This document shows positions 32,697-40,754 of a stretch of 58,638 nt of DNA, one piece after another. The stretch comes from Paraburkholderia eburnea (lineage in GTDB: Bacteria; Pseudomonadota; Gammaproteobacteria; Burkholderiales; Burkholderiaceae), in contig NZ_PQGA01000031.1 of the NCBI RefSeq assembly GCF_002917095.1, positions 1 through 58,638 of the forward strand, given 5' to 3'. The translations under genes and the position numbers were made by a program. Below the pieces are notes generated by a model. That model saw only the letters and a list, made by a program, of their open reading frames with translations. It was not told where the DNA came from and searched no databases. Each line of letters starts with the position of its first letter. The first letter of the stretch is position 1.

Positions 32697-34370
32697 TCAC
32701 GCTTCGATCCTGAACCGCGAGACGCCCGTGCGCAGTTCGTTGGCCACGAGCGTCAGATTGTCGATGGCCTGGGACGACTGGCGCAGCGATTCCGCCGTCT
32801 GCTGCGCGGCCTCGGACAGTTGCGTGAGCGCCTGGGTGATCTGCTCGGCGCTGGTGGCCTGGGCCTGCATGCCGTCGTTGACCACCTGGAAGCGCGGCGC
32901 GAGCGTCTGCACCGCGCCGATGATCTGCGAAAGCTGCGCGCCCACCGCCTGGACGTCGTGCATGCCGCGCCGCACTTCCTCGGCGAACTTGTCCATGCCC
33001 ATCACGCCCGCCGACACCGCCGACTGGATTTCCTTGACGGTCTGCTCGATATCGAAGGTCGCCACGGCCGTCTGGTCGGCGAGGCGGCGGATTTCGGTCG
33101 CCACCACGGCAAAGCCGCGGCCATACTCGCCGGCTTTTTCCGCTTCGATAGCCGCGTTCAGCGACAGCAGATTGGTCTGGTCCGCGACCTTGGTGATGGT
33201 CGCCACGACCTGATTGATGCTCACGGCCTTCTCGTTGAGGATCGCGAGCTTGGCGTTCACCGATCCCGCCGCCTCCATCACGCTGCGCATGGTGTCTTCC
33301 ATGTGCGTGAGGCCGCTCTGGCTGTTGGAGGCGAGTACCGCCGACTGCTCGGCGACGGTCGACACTTCGCCCATCGTGCGCACGAGATCGCGCGCGGTCG
33401 CGAAAATCTCGCGCGAGGTCGCGCCGATTTCGGTCGTGGTGGCCGCCGTCTCGCTGGCCGTGGCCTGCTGCTCCCGCGACGTGGCGGCAACCTCGGCGAC
33501 CGACGTGGTCACCTGCAGCGACGACTTCTGCGCCTGAGCGACGAGGCTCGCGAGTTCGTCGCTCATGCGGTTGAAGCCGTCTTCGAGCACGCCGAATTCG
33601 TCGCGGCGTCCCAGTTCCAGACGCTGCGCGAGGTTGCCCATGCGCATGGCGTCGTGCACTTCGACGAGGCGCGCCATCGGTCGCGTGATCGCGCGATGCA
33701 GCGTGTAGCCCGTTACGAGCGCCGCCAGCAGCACGATGCCGAGCGCGCTTGCCAGCGTGATTTCCGTGCCCGTGACCGAGCTGCGGATAGTCTGCGCGGA
33801 TTCGTCGGCCTGGTTGCGGTTTTCCTCGACGACCGTGTTGGCGGCCGTCAGCACGTCGCGCCAACTGGCGTCCAGTTGCACGAACGCGGTCTGCGCGGCG
33901 CTGCGTTGGGCCGGCAGGTCGTGCACCACGGCCATCAGTTGCGGCAGGTAGCGGGCGTAAGCGTCGCGAAAGTGCTGGTAACGCGCGCGATCGTCGGCGC
34001 GATAGACCGATGCCTCGTAGTGCGAGGCGTTCTGCTCGACCTGGCTCATGGCGGCCGGCAGTTGCTCGAGCACCTGCGCGATGCCCGTGGCATCGGGCTC
34101 GACGAACGCGGCACGCTCGACAAGGCTGTAGGTCTGGTTCGCGGCGGCGCGCATCGAAGTCGAGTAGAACAGGCCCGGCACGGAATCGCGCGTGAGGCTC
34201 AAGGCATCCTCGTCGATGGAGCGCAGGCGCTCCCAGGAGATCGCGGCCGTCGCGAGCATCAGCACGAACAGCAGGCCGAAGCTGAGGACGATGCGCGTAC
34301 CGAGTGTGTAGCGACCCTGGGTCTGGCGGGGCAGTCCGGCTGAACCGGTACGGGGCGTGGCAGTGCTCAT
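32697..34370 (-). CDS. wspA: WspA, methyl-accepting chemotaxis-type receptor
   Basis: The 557-aa receptor has a first membrane helix at about residues 27-47 (IVLSFGLLFVLMLATAAISW), a four-helix-bundle periplasmic domain, a second helix near 205-228 (ALGIVLLAALVTGYTLHRAI), a HAMP domain, and a cytoplasmic MCP domain whose hairpin tip contains KVADQTNLLSLNAAIEAEKAGEYGRGFAVVATEIRRLADQ. It senses surface contact or envelope stress and starts the Wsp cascade. It is the first gene of the wspABCDEFR operon. A small hairpin (GCCCGC/GCGGGC, 34480-34495) lies in the upstream leader region. Confidence 0.93.
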   Translation of the reverse strand: MSTATPRTGSAGLPRQTQGRYTLGTRIVLSFGLLFVLMLATAAISWERLRSIDEDALSLTRDSVPGLFYSTSMRAAANQTYSLVERAAFVEPDATGIAQVLEQLPAAMSQVEQNASHYEASVYRADDRARYQHFRDAYARYLPQLMAVVHDLPAQRSAAQTAFVQLDASWRDVLTAANTVVEENRNQADESAQTIRSSVTGTEITLASALGIVLLAALVTGYTLHRAITRPMARLVEVHDAMRMGNLAQRLELGRRDEFGVLEDGFNRMSDELASLVAQAQKSSLQVTTSVAEVAATSREQQATASETAATTTEIGATSREIFATARDLVRTMGEVSTVAEQSAVLASNSQSGLTHMEDTMRSVMEAAGSVNAKLAILNEKAVSINQVVATITKVADQTNLLSLNAAIEAEKAGEYGRGFAVVATEIRRLADQTAVATFDIEQTVKEIQSAVSAGVMGMDKFAEEVRRGMHDVQAVGAQLSQIIGAVQTLAPRFQVVNDGMQAQATSAEQITQALTQLSEAAQQTAESLRQSSQAIDNLTLVANELRTGVSRFRIEA

Positions 34371-34666
34371 TACGCGTGGGCTTATCCGGTTGACGTGGAC
34401 CGGCGCCGGGCGCGCGCAGCGGGCTCAGACCGAAAACAATCGGCGAACGGAACGCGAGCAGGCGCACGGCGCGGGCAAGGCCCGCGTATGCGGGCTTCCG
34501 GGCCGTAGTGTAATGCGTTTGCGCACTTTTATGGGATGAGGGAAATCGGGAGTGTGGTAGCGACGCCGAATGCCGATAACCCGGCGCGGCGGCGCGTTGC
34601 CCTTCCCGGTTTCGTTTCCCGCCGCCGCTTGAGCGGAATTGCGGGACAAATCAGGGAGATCGGCGC

Positions 34667-35341
34667 TCAAGCCGCCTTGCGCACGAAACGCGTGACGACG
34701 TCCACGATCATCTCGCGGTGACGCGCCCGCAGGCGCGGATGCGAGGGATCGCGCCCGAACGCCGCGCCGAAGGTATGGCGATTGCCCACGCGATGAAAGC
34801 ACATCGAGCTGATCAGCAAATGCAGGTCGATGGGATCGATATCATCGCGGAACACGCCGGCGGCCACGCCGCGCGCGAGCAGGTCTTCGATCGTGCGGAT
34901 CGCGCTGGCGTTACGGGTGCGGAAAGTCTTGAGCCGCTCGATGTACTTCGCGCCGTGGATGTTCTCGATGGTCACGAGACGCACGAAGTCGCGATGGCGG
35001 TCGTGATAATCGAAGGTGAATTCGACGAGGCGCTGGAGGCCTTCGTCGGGACCGAGTTCGTCGATGTGCAGATCCTGCTCCAGCGCGCGGATGTCGCCAT
35101 AGACCTTGTCGAGCACCGCTTCGTACAGCCCTTCCTTGCTGCCGAAGTAGTAGTACAGCATGCGCTTGGTGGTATTGGTGCGCTCGGCGATCGCGTCGAC
35201 GCGCGCGCCCGCGAGGCCCATCGCCGAAAATTCGGCGGTCGCCACTTCGAGGATGTTGCGTTTGGTCTGCTCGGGATCGTACTTGCGGCGGCTTTCGGAT
35301 TGAGCGTCGTTACGTTCGGCCGCAGCCGCCGGTCTTGCCAT
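34667..35341 (-). CDS. TetR-family regulator of the quinate/shikimate island
   Basis: The 224-aa protein has a TetR_N helix-turn-helix at about residues 25-70 (RNILEVATAEFSAMGLAGARVDAIAERTNTTKRMLYYYFGSKEGLYEAVL) and a C-terminal ligand domain. A basic Ala/Arg/Ser-rich tail of about 20 residues precedes the helix-turn-helix. The gene is the last of a same-strand run of aroQ, aroE and an MFS transporter. A TetR-style operator lies within the quiC promoter at the other end of the run, so this protein probably represses the island in the absence of quinate or shikimate. That link is an inference. Confidence 0.87.
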   Translation of the reverse strand: MARPAAAAERNDAQSESRRKYDPEQTKRNILEVATAEFSAMGLAGARVDAIAERTNTTKRMLYYYFGSKEGLYEAVLDKVYGDIRALEQDLHIDELGPDEGLQRLVEFTFDYHDRHRDFVRLVTIENIHGAKYIERLKTFRTRNASAIRTIEDLLARGVAAGVFRDDIDPIDLHLLISSMCFHRVGNRHTFGAAFGRDPSHPRLRARHREMIVDVVTRFVRKAA

Positions 35342-35400
35342 AATTATTCTGTGGACCGCGAGTAGGAAGGGATTCGACCGATTCTAGCATGGCCGGTAGC

Positions 35401-35444
35401 GTGCTCTTAACGTGCTCTTAACGTGCTCTTAACGCGCTTTTAGC
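35401..35444. repeat. Tandem 11-bp repeat GTGCTCTTAAC (3 copies plus a degenerate fourth)
   Basis: Identical 11-mers at 35401-35411, 35412-35422 and 35423-35433 are followed by GCGCTTTTAGC. The array lies between the MFS transporter stop and the TetR start, 60 bp upstream of the regulator gene. It could be a slippage-prone microsatellite or a phased protein-binding array. Confidence 0.85.
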
Positions 35445-35497
35445 GGGCCTTCCCGGGCCGTCGAAGCGGTGAACCGGCGCACCGGTTCCCCCTCGCC

Positions 35498-36880
35498 TCA
35501 AAGCTCGATGCGCTTGATGTCGCCCACCACGAAGATATACGACGCCGCGCCGACCAGCGCGATCGTGCCGATAAAGGCCAGCGCCCAGACAAACGACCCC
35601 GTCGCGCCCACGATCATGCCGACGACCAGCGGCGTGATGATGCCCGCGAGATTGGCGGCGAGGTTGAAGATGCCGCCCGTGAGGCCGAGCATGCCGGCCG
35701 GCGCGATATCCGACACCAGCGTCCAGCCGAGCGCGGCCATGCCCTGGGCGAAGAACGCCACGGAGAGGATGGCGATCACGGCCACGTTGCTCTCGACGAA
35801 GTTCGCGAGAATGATGCTCGACGCGAGCAGCAGCCCGGCGATGATCGGCAGCTTGCGCGCCACGTTGGCCGAAACGCCGCGACGCAGCATCCAGTCCGAG
35901 AACGTGCCGCCGAACATCACGCCCACCGATGCGGCGATGAACGGCATGATCGCGAAGAAGCCAATCTTGAGCCAGCCCATGTGGCGTTCGGTGGCGAGGT
36001 AGGTCGGGAACCAGGTGAGGAAGAACACGAGCGTCGAATTGCCCGCGAACTGGCCGAGGCAAATCCCCGCGAGCTGGCGCTTGCGCAGCAGCTTGCCGGC
36101 CATGCGCCAGTCAAAACCACCCTTAGCACCCTTCACACCCTTCGCTTCCTTGCCTTCCTGCGTGGCCGCTTCAGCCTTGTGCTCTTGCCTGGCGAGGCCG
36201 CCGCCTGCCTCGATATAGTCGAGTTCCGCGCGGTTGGCCGCCGGATGATCGTGCGGCTCGCGGTAGAACGCCCACCAGACGAAGCCGAACACGATGCCCA
36301 CGCCGCCCACCACGTAGAACAGCGAGCGCCAGCCGTATGCGCCCATCAGCGCGAACAGGAACGGGCTGAAAAACGCCAGGCCGATGTACTCGCCCACCGT
36401 ATAGGTGCCGGTCGCGAAAGCGCGTTCGTGCTGCGGGAACCAGGTCGCCACGACGCGGCTATTGGTCGGGAAGCACGGCGATTCGGCGGCGCCCAGTCCC
36501 AGGCGGCAGGCGAACAGCGCGCCCACGCTGCCAACGAAGCCTTGCACCAGCGTGCAGAGCGACCAGAGCGTCATCGACAGGAAATAGGTCAGCTTGCTGC
36601 CGAAGCGGTCGAGAAACACGCCGCCCGGAATCTGCGCGACCACATAGCTCCACGAGAACGCCGAAAACACCAGACCCATCAGCGCCGCATTGATACCCAG
36701 CTCCTTCGTCAACTGCGGCGCGGCAATGCCGAGCACCGTGCGGTCGAGATAGTTGATCATCGTGCCGACGGCGAGCAAACCGAGGATGCGGTAGCGCGCT
36801 TTCGTGCGGCGCAGCGCGCCCTGCGCCGGTGCGGCCGCAACGCCAGGCGCGTCGCGCCCCGTGGATACGGGTGGTGCCAT
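35498..36880 (-). CDS. MFS transporter, aromatic-acid/sugar-acid type (probable quinate or shikimate importer)
   Basis: The 460-aa protein has 12 expected membrane segments, beginning RILGLLAVGTMINYLDRTVLGIAAPQLTKELGINAALMGLVFSAFSWSYVVAQIPGG, with the family motif DRFGSKLTY after helix 2 and RLGLGAAESPCFPTNSRVVATWFP in helix 4. This is the anion:cation symporter (GudP/ExuT) group. A Lys-rich central loop (HKAEAATQEGKEAKGVKGAKGG) separates the halves. The start has an AGGAG ribosome site. Its position between aroE and the TetR gene in the island points to quinate, shikimate or dehydroshikimate uptake. Confidence 0.87.
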   Translation of the reverse strand: MAPPVSTGRDAPGVAAAPAQGALRRTKARYRILGLLAVGTMINYLDRTVLGIAAPQLTKELGINAALMGLVFSAFSWSYVVAQIPGGVFLDRFGSKLTYFLSMTLWSLCTLVQGFVGSVGALFACRLGLGAAESPCFPTNSRVVATWFPQHERAFATGTYTVGEYIGLAFFSPFLFALMGAYGWRSLFYVVGGVGIVFGFVWWAFYREPHDHPAANRAELDYIEAGGGLARQEHKAEAATQEGKEAKGVKGAKGGFDWRMAGKLLRKRQLAGICLGQFAGNSTLVFFLTWFPTYLATERHMGWLKIGFFAIMPFIAASVGVMFGGTFSDWMLRRGVSANVARKLPIIAGLLLASSIILANFVESNVAVIAILSVAFFAQGMAALGWTLVSDIAPAGMLGLTGGIFNLAANLAGIITPLVVGMIVGATGSFVWALAFIGTIALVGAASYIFVVGDIKRIEL

Positions 36881-36950
36881 GTCTGTCTCCTGATCCTGTG
36901 TGCCCGTTGATGGCTTCGTGGTGGTTGTTGTGGTCGTTGTGCTTCTGCTG

Positions 36951-37868
36951 TTATTGGCCGGCGTCCTGCACCAGCATGGCCTGCAGATGCGCGTACATGC
37001 GCTCCGCGTCCGGCTCGAGGCCCGTGAACAGCCGGAACGCGTCCACGGCCTGGTACACCGCCATGCCGCCGCCGCTCAACGTGCGGCAGCCGCGTGCCTC
37101 GGCGGCTTCGAGCAGCGCCGTGCGAATCGGGAAATAGACGATATCCGCGACCCACAGACCGGCGTGGAGATACTCGGCGGGCAGCGGCAGGCCGGGCAGC
37201 TTGGCCATGCCGGTCGGTGTGCAGTGAATCAGGCCCGTCGCATTGGCCAGCGTCGCTTCGAGCGTGGCGCTCGTGCCCGCGCTCACGCGCGCTGCGGGAA
37301 AACGCGCCTGCAATTCGGCGGCAAGCGTCGCCGCCCGATCCGCATCGACGTCGAACAGCGTGAGTGCGCGCGCGCCCATCTGCAAGGCCGCATGGGCGAC
37401 CGCCGCGCCCGCGCCGCCCGCGCCCAGTTGCACGACCGCTTCGAGCGACACGTCGGGCAGGCCGCGCTTGAATGCGGTGGCGAAGCCCGACCAGTCGGTG
37501 TTGTGACCGATACGCCTGCCGTCGCGGAACAACACCGTATTGACGGCGCCGAGCGCGCGCGCATCGTCCGAAAGCTCGTCGAGCAGCGCAATCACAGCCT
37601 GCTTGCACGGATACGTGATGTTCAGGCCGTCGAAGCCCGCGCGCTGCGCCGTCAGCAGCAGCTCCGGCAGGTCGTCGATCGTGAGGCCCAGCGGATCGAG
37701 ATCGAGACGGCGATACACATAGTTGTAGCCCAGTTCGCGGCCTTCCTTCTCGTGCATCGCGGGTGTAAGCGAGCCGGCGATGCCCTTGCCGATCAGACCG
37801 CACAGGAACGAGCGCGGCTTCAGCGCGTTGTTTTGCGCGTTGTTCTGCGAATTATTCTGCGCGCTCAT
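36951..37868 (-). CDS. Quinate/shikimate dehydrogenase-type AroE paralogue
   Basis: The 305-aa protein contains CGLIGKGIAGSLTPAMHEKEG (substrate-binding Ser/Thr and the MHE of the quinate/shikimate type), the catalytic Lys region GLNITYPCKQAV, VNTVLFRDGRRIGHNTDWSGF and the Rossmann motif LGAGGAGAAVA. The NAD(P) discriminator region reads LFDVDADRA; an Asp at this point usually favours NAD. That fits a catabolic rather than biosynthetic role, oxidising shikimate or quinate. The N-terminus carries a repetitive Gln-Asn-Asn tract before LKPRSFLCG. The start overlaps the aroQ stop as ATGA. Confidence 0.85.
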   Translation of the reverse strand: MSAQNNSQNNAQNNALKPRSFLCGLIGKGIAGSLTPAMHEKEGRELGYNYVYRRLDLDPLGLTIDDLPELLLTAQRAGFDGLNITYPCKQAVIALLDELSDDARALGAVNTVLFRDGRRIGHNTDWSGFATAFKRGLPDVSLEAVVQLGAGGAGAAVAHAALQMGARALTLFDVDADRAATLAAELQARFPAARVSAGTSATLEATLANATGLIHCTPTGMAKLPGLPLPAEYLHAGLWVADIVYFPIRTALLEAAEARGCRTLSGGGMAVYQAVDAFRLFTGLEPDAERMYAHLQAMLVQDAGQ

Positions 37869-38362
37869 TGCGCCCCCTTCTTTCCGGTTGCGGTTTGCGT
37901 GGTGGACGGTGTGGTGGATTCAGCCGAAAGCAGCGTCGCCATGCGTTCGAGCGCGAGCACATAGCCCTGGGTGCCACAGCCCACGATGATCCCCGACGCC
38001 ACCGCCGAGACAAATGAGTGGTGCCGGAATGCTTCGCGCTGATGGACGTTGGAGATATGGACCTCGATCACGGGCCTGGCGACGGCGCTCAGCGCATCGG
38101 CCAGCGCGACCGAAGTGTGCGTGTAAGCAGCGGGATTGATGACGATGCCAGCCGCTTGTGTACGGGTTTCGTGCAGCCAGTCGATCAGTTGATGCTCGGC
38201 ATTCGATTGCCGAAAGTCGATCGCAAGCTTCAGACGCTTGCCGGCTTCCCGGCAGCGGTTCGCCACATCGTCCAGCGTTTCGTACCCATAGACCGCGGGC
38301 TCCCGCGTTCCCAACAGATTCAGATTCGGCCCATTGAGGACCAGTACCGACGGCAATTCCAT
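37865..38362 (-). CDS. aroQ: Type II 3-dehydroquinate dehydratase
   Basis: The 165-aa protein has the type II active-site elements LNGPNLNLLGTREPAVYG (with the catalytic Tyr), DFRQSNAEHQLIDWLH, NPAAYTHTSVAL and EVHISNVHQREAFRHHS (catalytic His and Arg). It interconverts 3-dehydroquinate and 3-dehydroshikimate. In this island it would supply 3-dehydroshikimate to QuiC from quinate-derived dehydroquinate. I chose the ATG at 38362 (MELPSVLVLNGPN) with GGAG upstream; the longer frame lacks homology-like sequence. It is the first gene of the aroQ-aroE-MFS-tetR run. Confidence 0.93.
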   Translation of the reverse strand: MELPSVLVLNGPNLNLLGTREPAVYGYETLDDVANRCREAGKRLKLAIDFRQSNAEHQLIDWLHETRTQAAGIVINPAAYTHTSVALADALSAVARPVIEVHISNVHQREAFRHHSFVSAVASGIIVGCGTQGYVLALERMATLLSAESTTPSTTQTATGKKGAQ

Positions 38363-38511
38363 TACACGCTCCACTACGACGTCTCGACAGGCGCGGTCTT
38401 TGCGCACACTCGCGCTGCATGAATTCACGCATGAGCCAATGGGCACACCCGACGCATGGCCGCCAGTGTGCCGCGCGCGCGCCTCGCGGTCATCCTGGGG
38501 TTTCCCAGAAT

Positions 38512-38540
38512 TTGTACTAACTGGTTAGTTTGTCTATTCT
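38512..38540 (+). promoter_or_regulatory. quiC promoter with embedded TetR-like operator
   Basis: A sigma-70-like -35 TTGTAC (38512-38517) and -10 TATTCT (38535-38540) are separated by 17 bp. The inverted repeat ACTAAC-TG-GTTAGT (38516-38529) sits between them. A regulator bound there would block polymerase directly. The same repeat could also affect the opposite-strand aroQ promoter. The probable binder is the TetR protein of the island. Confidence 0.7.
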
Positions 38541-38623
38541 TGCGACACTCCTGCGGCGCGGGCCGTCCCTGGTCCGCATCGCGGGTTCTATGCTTAACGT
38601 TATTGCCGCCGCAACGCCACGCC

Positions 38624-40579
38624 ATGATCAAGACGCCTCAACCTACAGCCGCCTCCGCTCTTTCTCCCTTGTGCCGCTCGATCGCGACCGTGTCGATCAG
38701 CGGCACGCTCGCGGAAAAGCTCGCCGCGATCAGCGCCGCTGGCTTCACGGGCGTCGAGATCTTTGAAAACGATCTGCTCTATTTCGAAGGCTCGCCCGCC
38801 GATGTGCGCCGCATGGCCGCCGATCACGGCCTGGCTATCGTGCTCTATCAGCCGTTCCGCGATTTCGAAGGCGTGAGCGCCGAGCGCCTCGCGCGCAACG
38901 TGGAGCGCGTCAAGCGCAAGTTCGAGGTGATGCACGAACTGGGCGCGGACCGCCTGCTGGTATGCAGCAGCGTCGCGCCCGATGCGATCGACAATGACGC
39001 GCTCGCCATCGATCAGCTTGGCCAGCTCGCGCAAGCGGCAGCGCAGGCCGGCATCGTGACCTGTTATGAAGCGCTGGCGTGGGGCCGCAACGTGCGGACC
39101 TGGCGCCATGCCTGGAAGCTCGTGGACGCGGTGAATCATCCGAATCTCAAGCTCGCGCTGGACAGCTTCCATACGCTTTCGCTCGACGACACGCCCGATG
39201 CGATCGCGTCGATTCCGGGCAATCGCATCGGCTTCGTGCAGATCGCCGACGCGCCGAAGATGCAAATGGATGTGCTCGAATGGAGCCGTCATTACCGCTG
39301 TTTCCCGGGCCAGGGCGATTTCGCGCTCGCGGACTTCACGGCGCAGGTGGTGAAAAGCGGCTACCAGGGGCCGCTTTCGCTGGAAATCTTCAACGACGGC
39401 TTCCGTGGCGCGCCGACGGCGGCAACGGCCGCGGACGGCCATCGTTCGCTGCTGCTGCTCGAAGCGCTCACGCACGAGGAACTGGCGAAGGAGAAGGACA
39501 CGACTGGCGCGACGCTCTATACGCCGCCCGCCGCGCCCACGCATACGCAGTGGCAATTCCTCGAATTCGCGGTCAACGCCGACGCGCGCGAACGTGTGGC
39601 CGGTCTGCTCGACAAGCTGCATTTCCGCCGCGCCGGCCAGCATCGCTCGAAGGATGTGACGCTCTATCGGCATGGCTCGGCCGCCATCGTGCTGAACGCC
39701 GAACCCGATTCGTTCGCCGATGCGTTTTTTCAGCGTCATGGCCTGTCGCTGTGTGCGTCCGCGCTGCGCGTGGACGATGCGCGCCTCGCGCTCGAACGGG
39801 CGGCGGGCTTCGGCTATCAGCCGTTCTCGGGCCGCGTGGGTCCAAACGAGCGCGTCGTGCCGGCGGTTCAGGCGCCGGATGGCAGTCTTAACTACTTCGT
39901 GAACGAAGAACCCGGCAAGCCCACGCTCTTCGAAGCCGACTTCGCGCTCACCGATGTGGACGGTCCCACCGAAGTCGGCCCCATCACGGGCATCGATCAC
40001 GTGAGCCTTTCGCTGCCGGCCGGTTCGTTCGATTCGTGGGTGCTGTTCCTGAAGTCGGTGTTTGGTCTTCAGGCGAGCGCCGCCGTGCTGGTGCCGGACC
40101 CCTACGGCCTCGTGCGCAGCCGCGCACTGTGCAGCGTCGATCGTGGCCTGCGCGTGGTGCTCAATGCGTCGGTCGATCAGCACACCGCCGCCGCCGAAAC
40201 CGTGCGCGCCTATCACGGCACGGGCCTGAATCATGTCGCCTTCAGCACTGGCGACATCTTCCGCGCCGTGACGGAATTCGAGGCGGCGGCTGTGCCGCTG
40301 CTGCGCGTGCCTGCGAATTACTACGACGATCTCGAAGCGCGTTTCGCCATGCCCACCGATTTCCTCGATACGCTGCGCCAGCACAACCTGCTCTACGACC
40401 GCGACGAGAAAGGCGGCGAATTCCTGCACGCCTATACCGAAACGCTCGACCAGCGCTTCTTTGTCGAACTGGTCGAACGGCGCGGCGGTTACGACGGCTA
40501 CGGTGCGCCGAACGCCGCCGTGCGCCTGGCCGCCCAGGCTCGCCAGCGTGCGCGCGCGGCGCGCGAGCAGGCCGAGTAA
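38624..40579 (+). CDS. quiC: QuiC-type 3-dehydroshikimate dehydratase fused to a HPPD-like domain
   Basis: The 651-aa enzyme converts 3-dehydroshikimate to protocatechuate. The N-terminal half is a sugar-phosphate-isomerase-like TIM barrel whose metal ligands are visible at E149 (CYEALAWGR), D180 (LALDSFHT), Q206 (FVQIADAPK) and E254 (SLEIFNDG). The C-terminal half is a vicinal-oxygen-chelate domain like 4-hydroxyphenylpyruvate dioxygenase, with probable metal ligands in GIDHVSLSL, GLNHVAFSTG and FFVELVERRGGYDGYG. This fusion is known from pseudomonad QuiC1. The ATG at 38624 (MIKTPQPTAA) lies about 80 bases after the promoter. It is divergent from aroQ. Confidence 0.93.
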   Translation: MIKTPQPTAASALSPLCRSIATVSISGTLAEKLAAISAAGFTGVEIFENDLLYFEGSPADVRRMAADHGLAIVLYQPFRDFEGVSAERLARNVERVKRKFEVMHELGADRLLVCSSVAPDAIDNDALAIDQLGQLAQAAAQAGIVTCYEALAWGRNVRTWRHAWKLVDAVNHPNLKLALDSFHTLSLDDTPDAIASIPGNRIGFVQIADAPKMQMDVLEWSRHYRCFPGQGDFALADFTAQVVKSGYQGPLSLEIFNDGFRGAPTAATAADGHRSLLLLEALTHEELAKEKDTTGATLYTPPAAPTHTQWQFLEFAVNADARERVAGLLDKLHFRRAGQHRSKDVTLYRHGSAAIVLNAEPDSFADAFFQRHGLSLCASALRVDDARLALERAAGFGYQPFSGRVGPNERVVPAVQAPDGSLNYFVNEEPGKPTLFEADFALTDVDGPTEVGPITGIDHVSLSLPAGSFDSWVLFLKSVFGLQASAAVLVPDPYGLVRSRALCSVDRGLRVVLNASVDQHTAAAETVRAYHGTGLNHVAFSTGDIFRAVTEFEAAAVPLLRVPANYYDDLEARFAMPTDFLDTLRQHNLLYDRDEKGGEFLHAYTETLDQRFFVELVERRGGYDGYGAPNAAVRLAAQARQRARAAREQAE

Positions 40580-40685
40580 GCCCAATCCGCCCAAATGGCC
40601 CATGAAATACGAGTCTTCACAATAAGAAGGCCACACCGAACCTGATTACTGGAACCTGAGACCCGGCGCCGCGCAGGCGGCCCAC

Positions 40686-40705
40686 CCCGCACATTTCCGT
40701 GCGGG
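40686..40705. terminator. Hairpin CCCGCAC-N6-GTGCGGG between quiC and porin
   Basis: A 7-bp perfect stem lies in the 175-bp gap between quiC and the porin. No T-run follows directly. It may end the quiC transcript partially or act in the porin leader. Confidence 0.4.
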
Positions 40706-40754
40706 TCGATGCAAAACAATAAGCAATCCTGCCTTTTATTGGAGACGCACAACG

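Noticed and set aside
35401..35444. CRISPR array
   Set aside because: Repeat units are 11 bp with no spacers and no cas genes nearby.
38600..40636. 678-codon minus-strand frame across quiC
   Set aside because: Antisense shadow; quiC on the plus strand has all metal ligands and a promoter.
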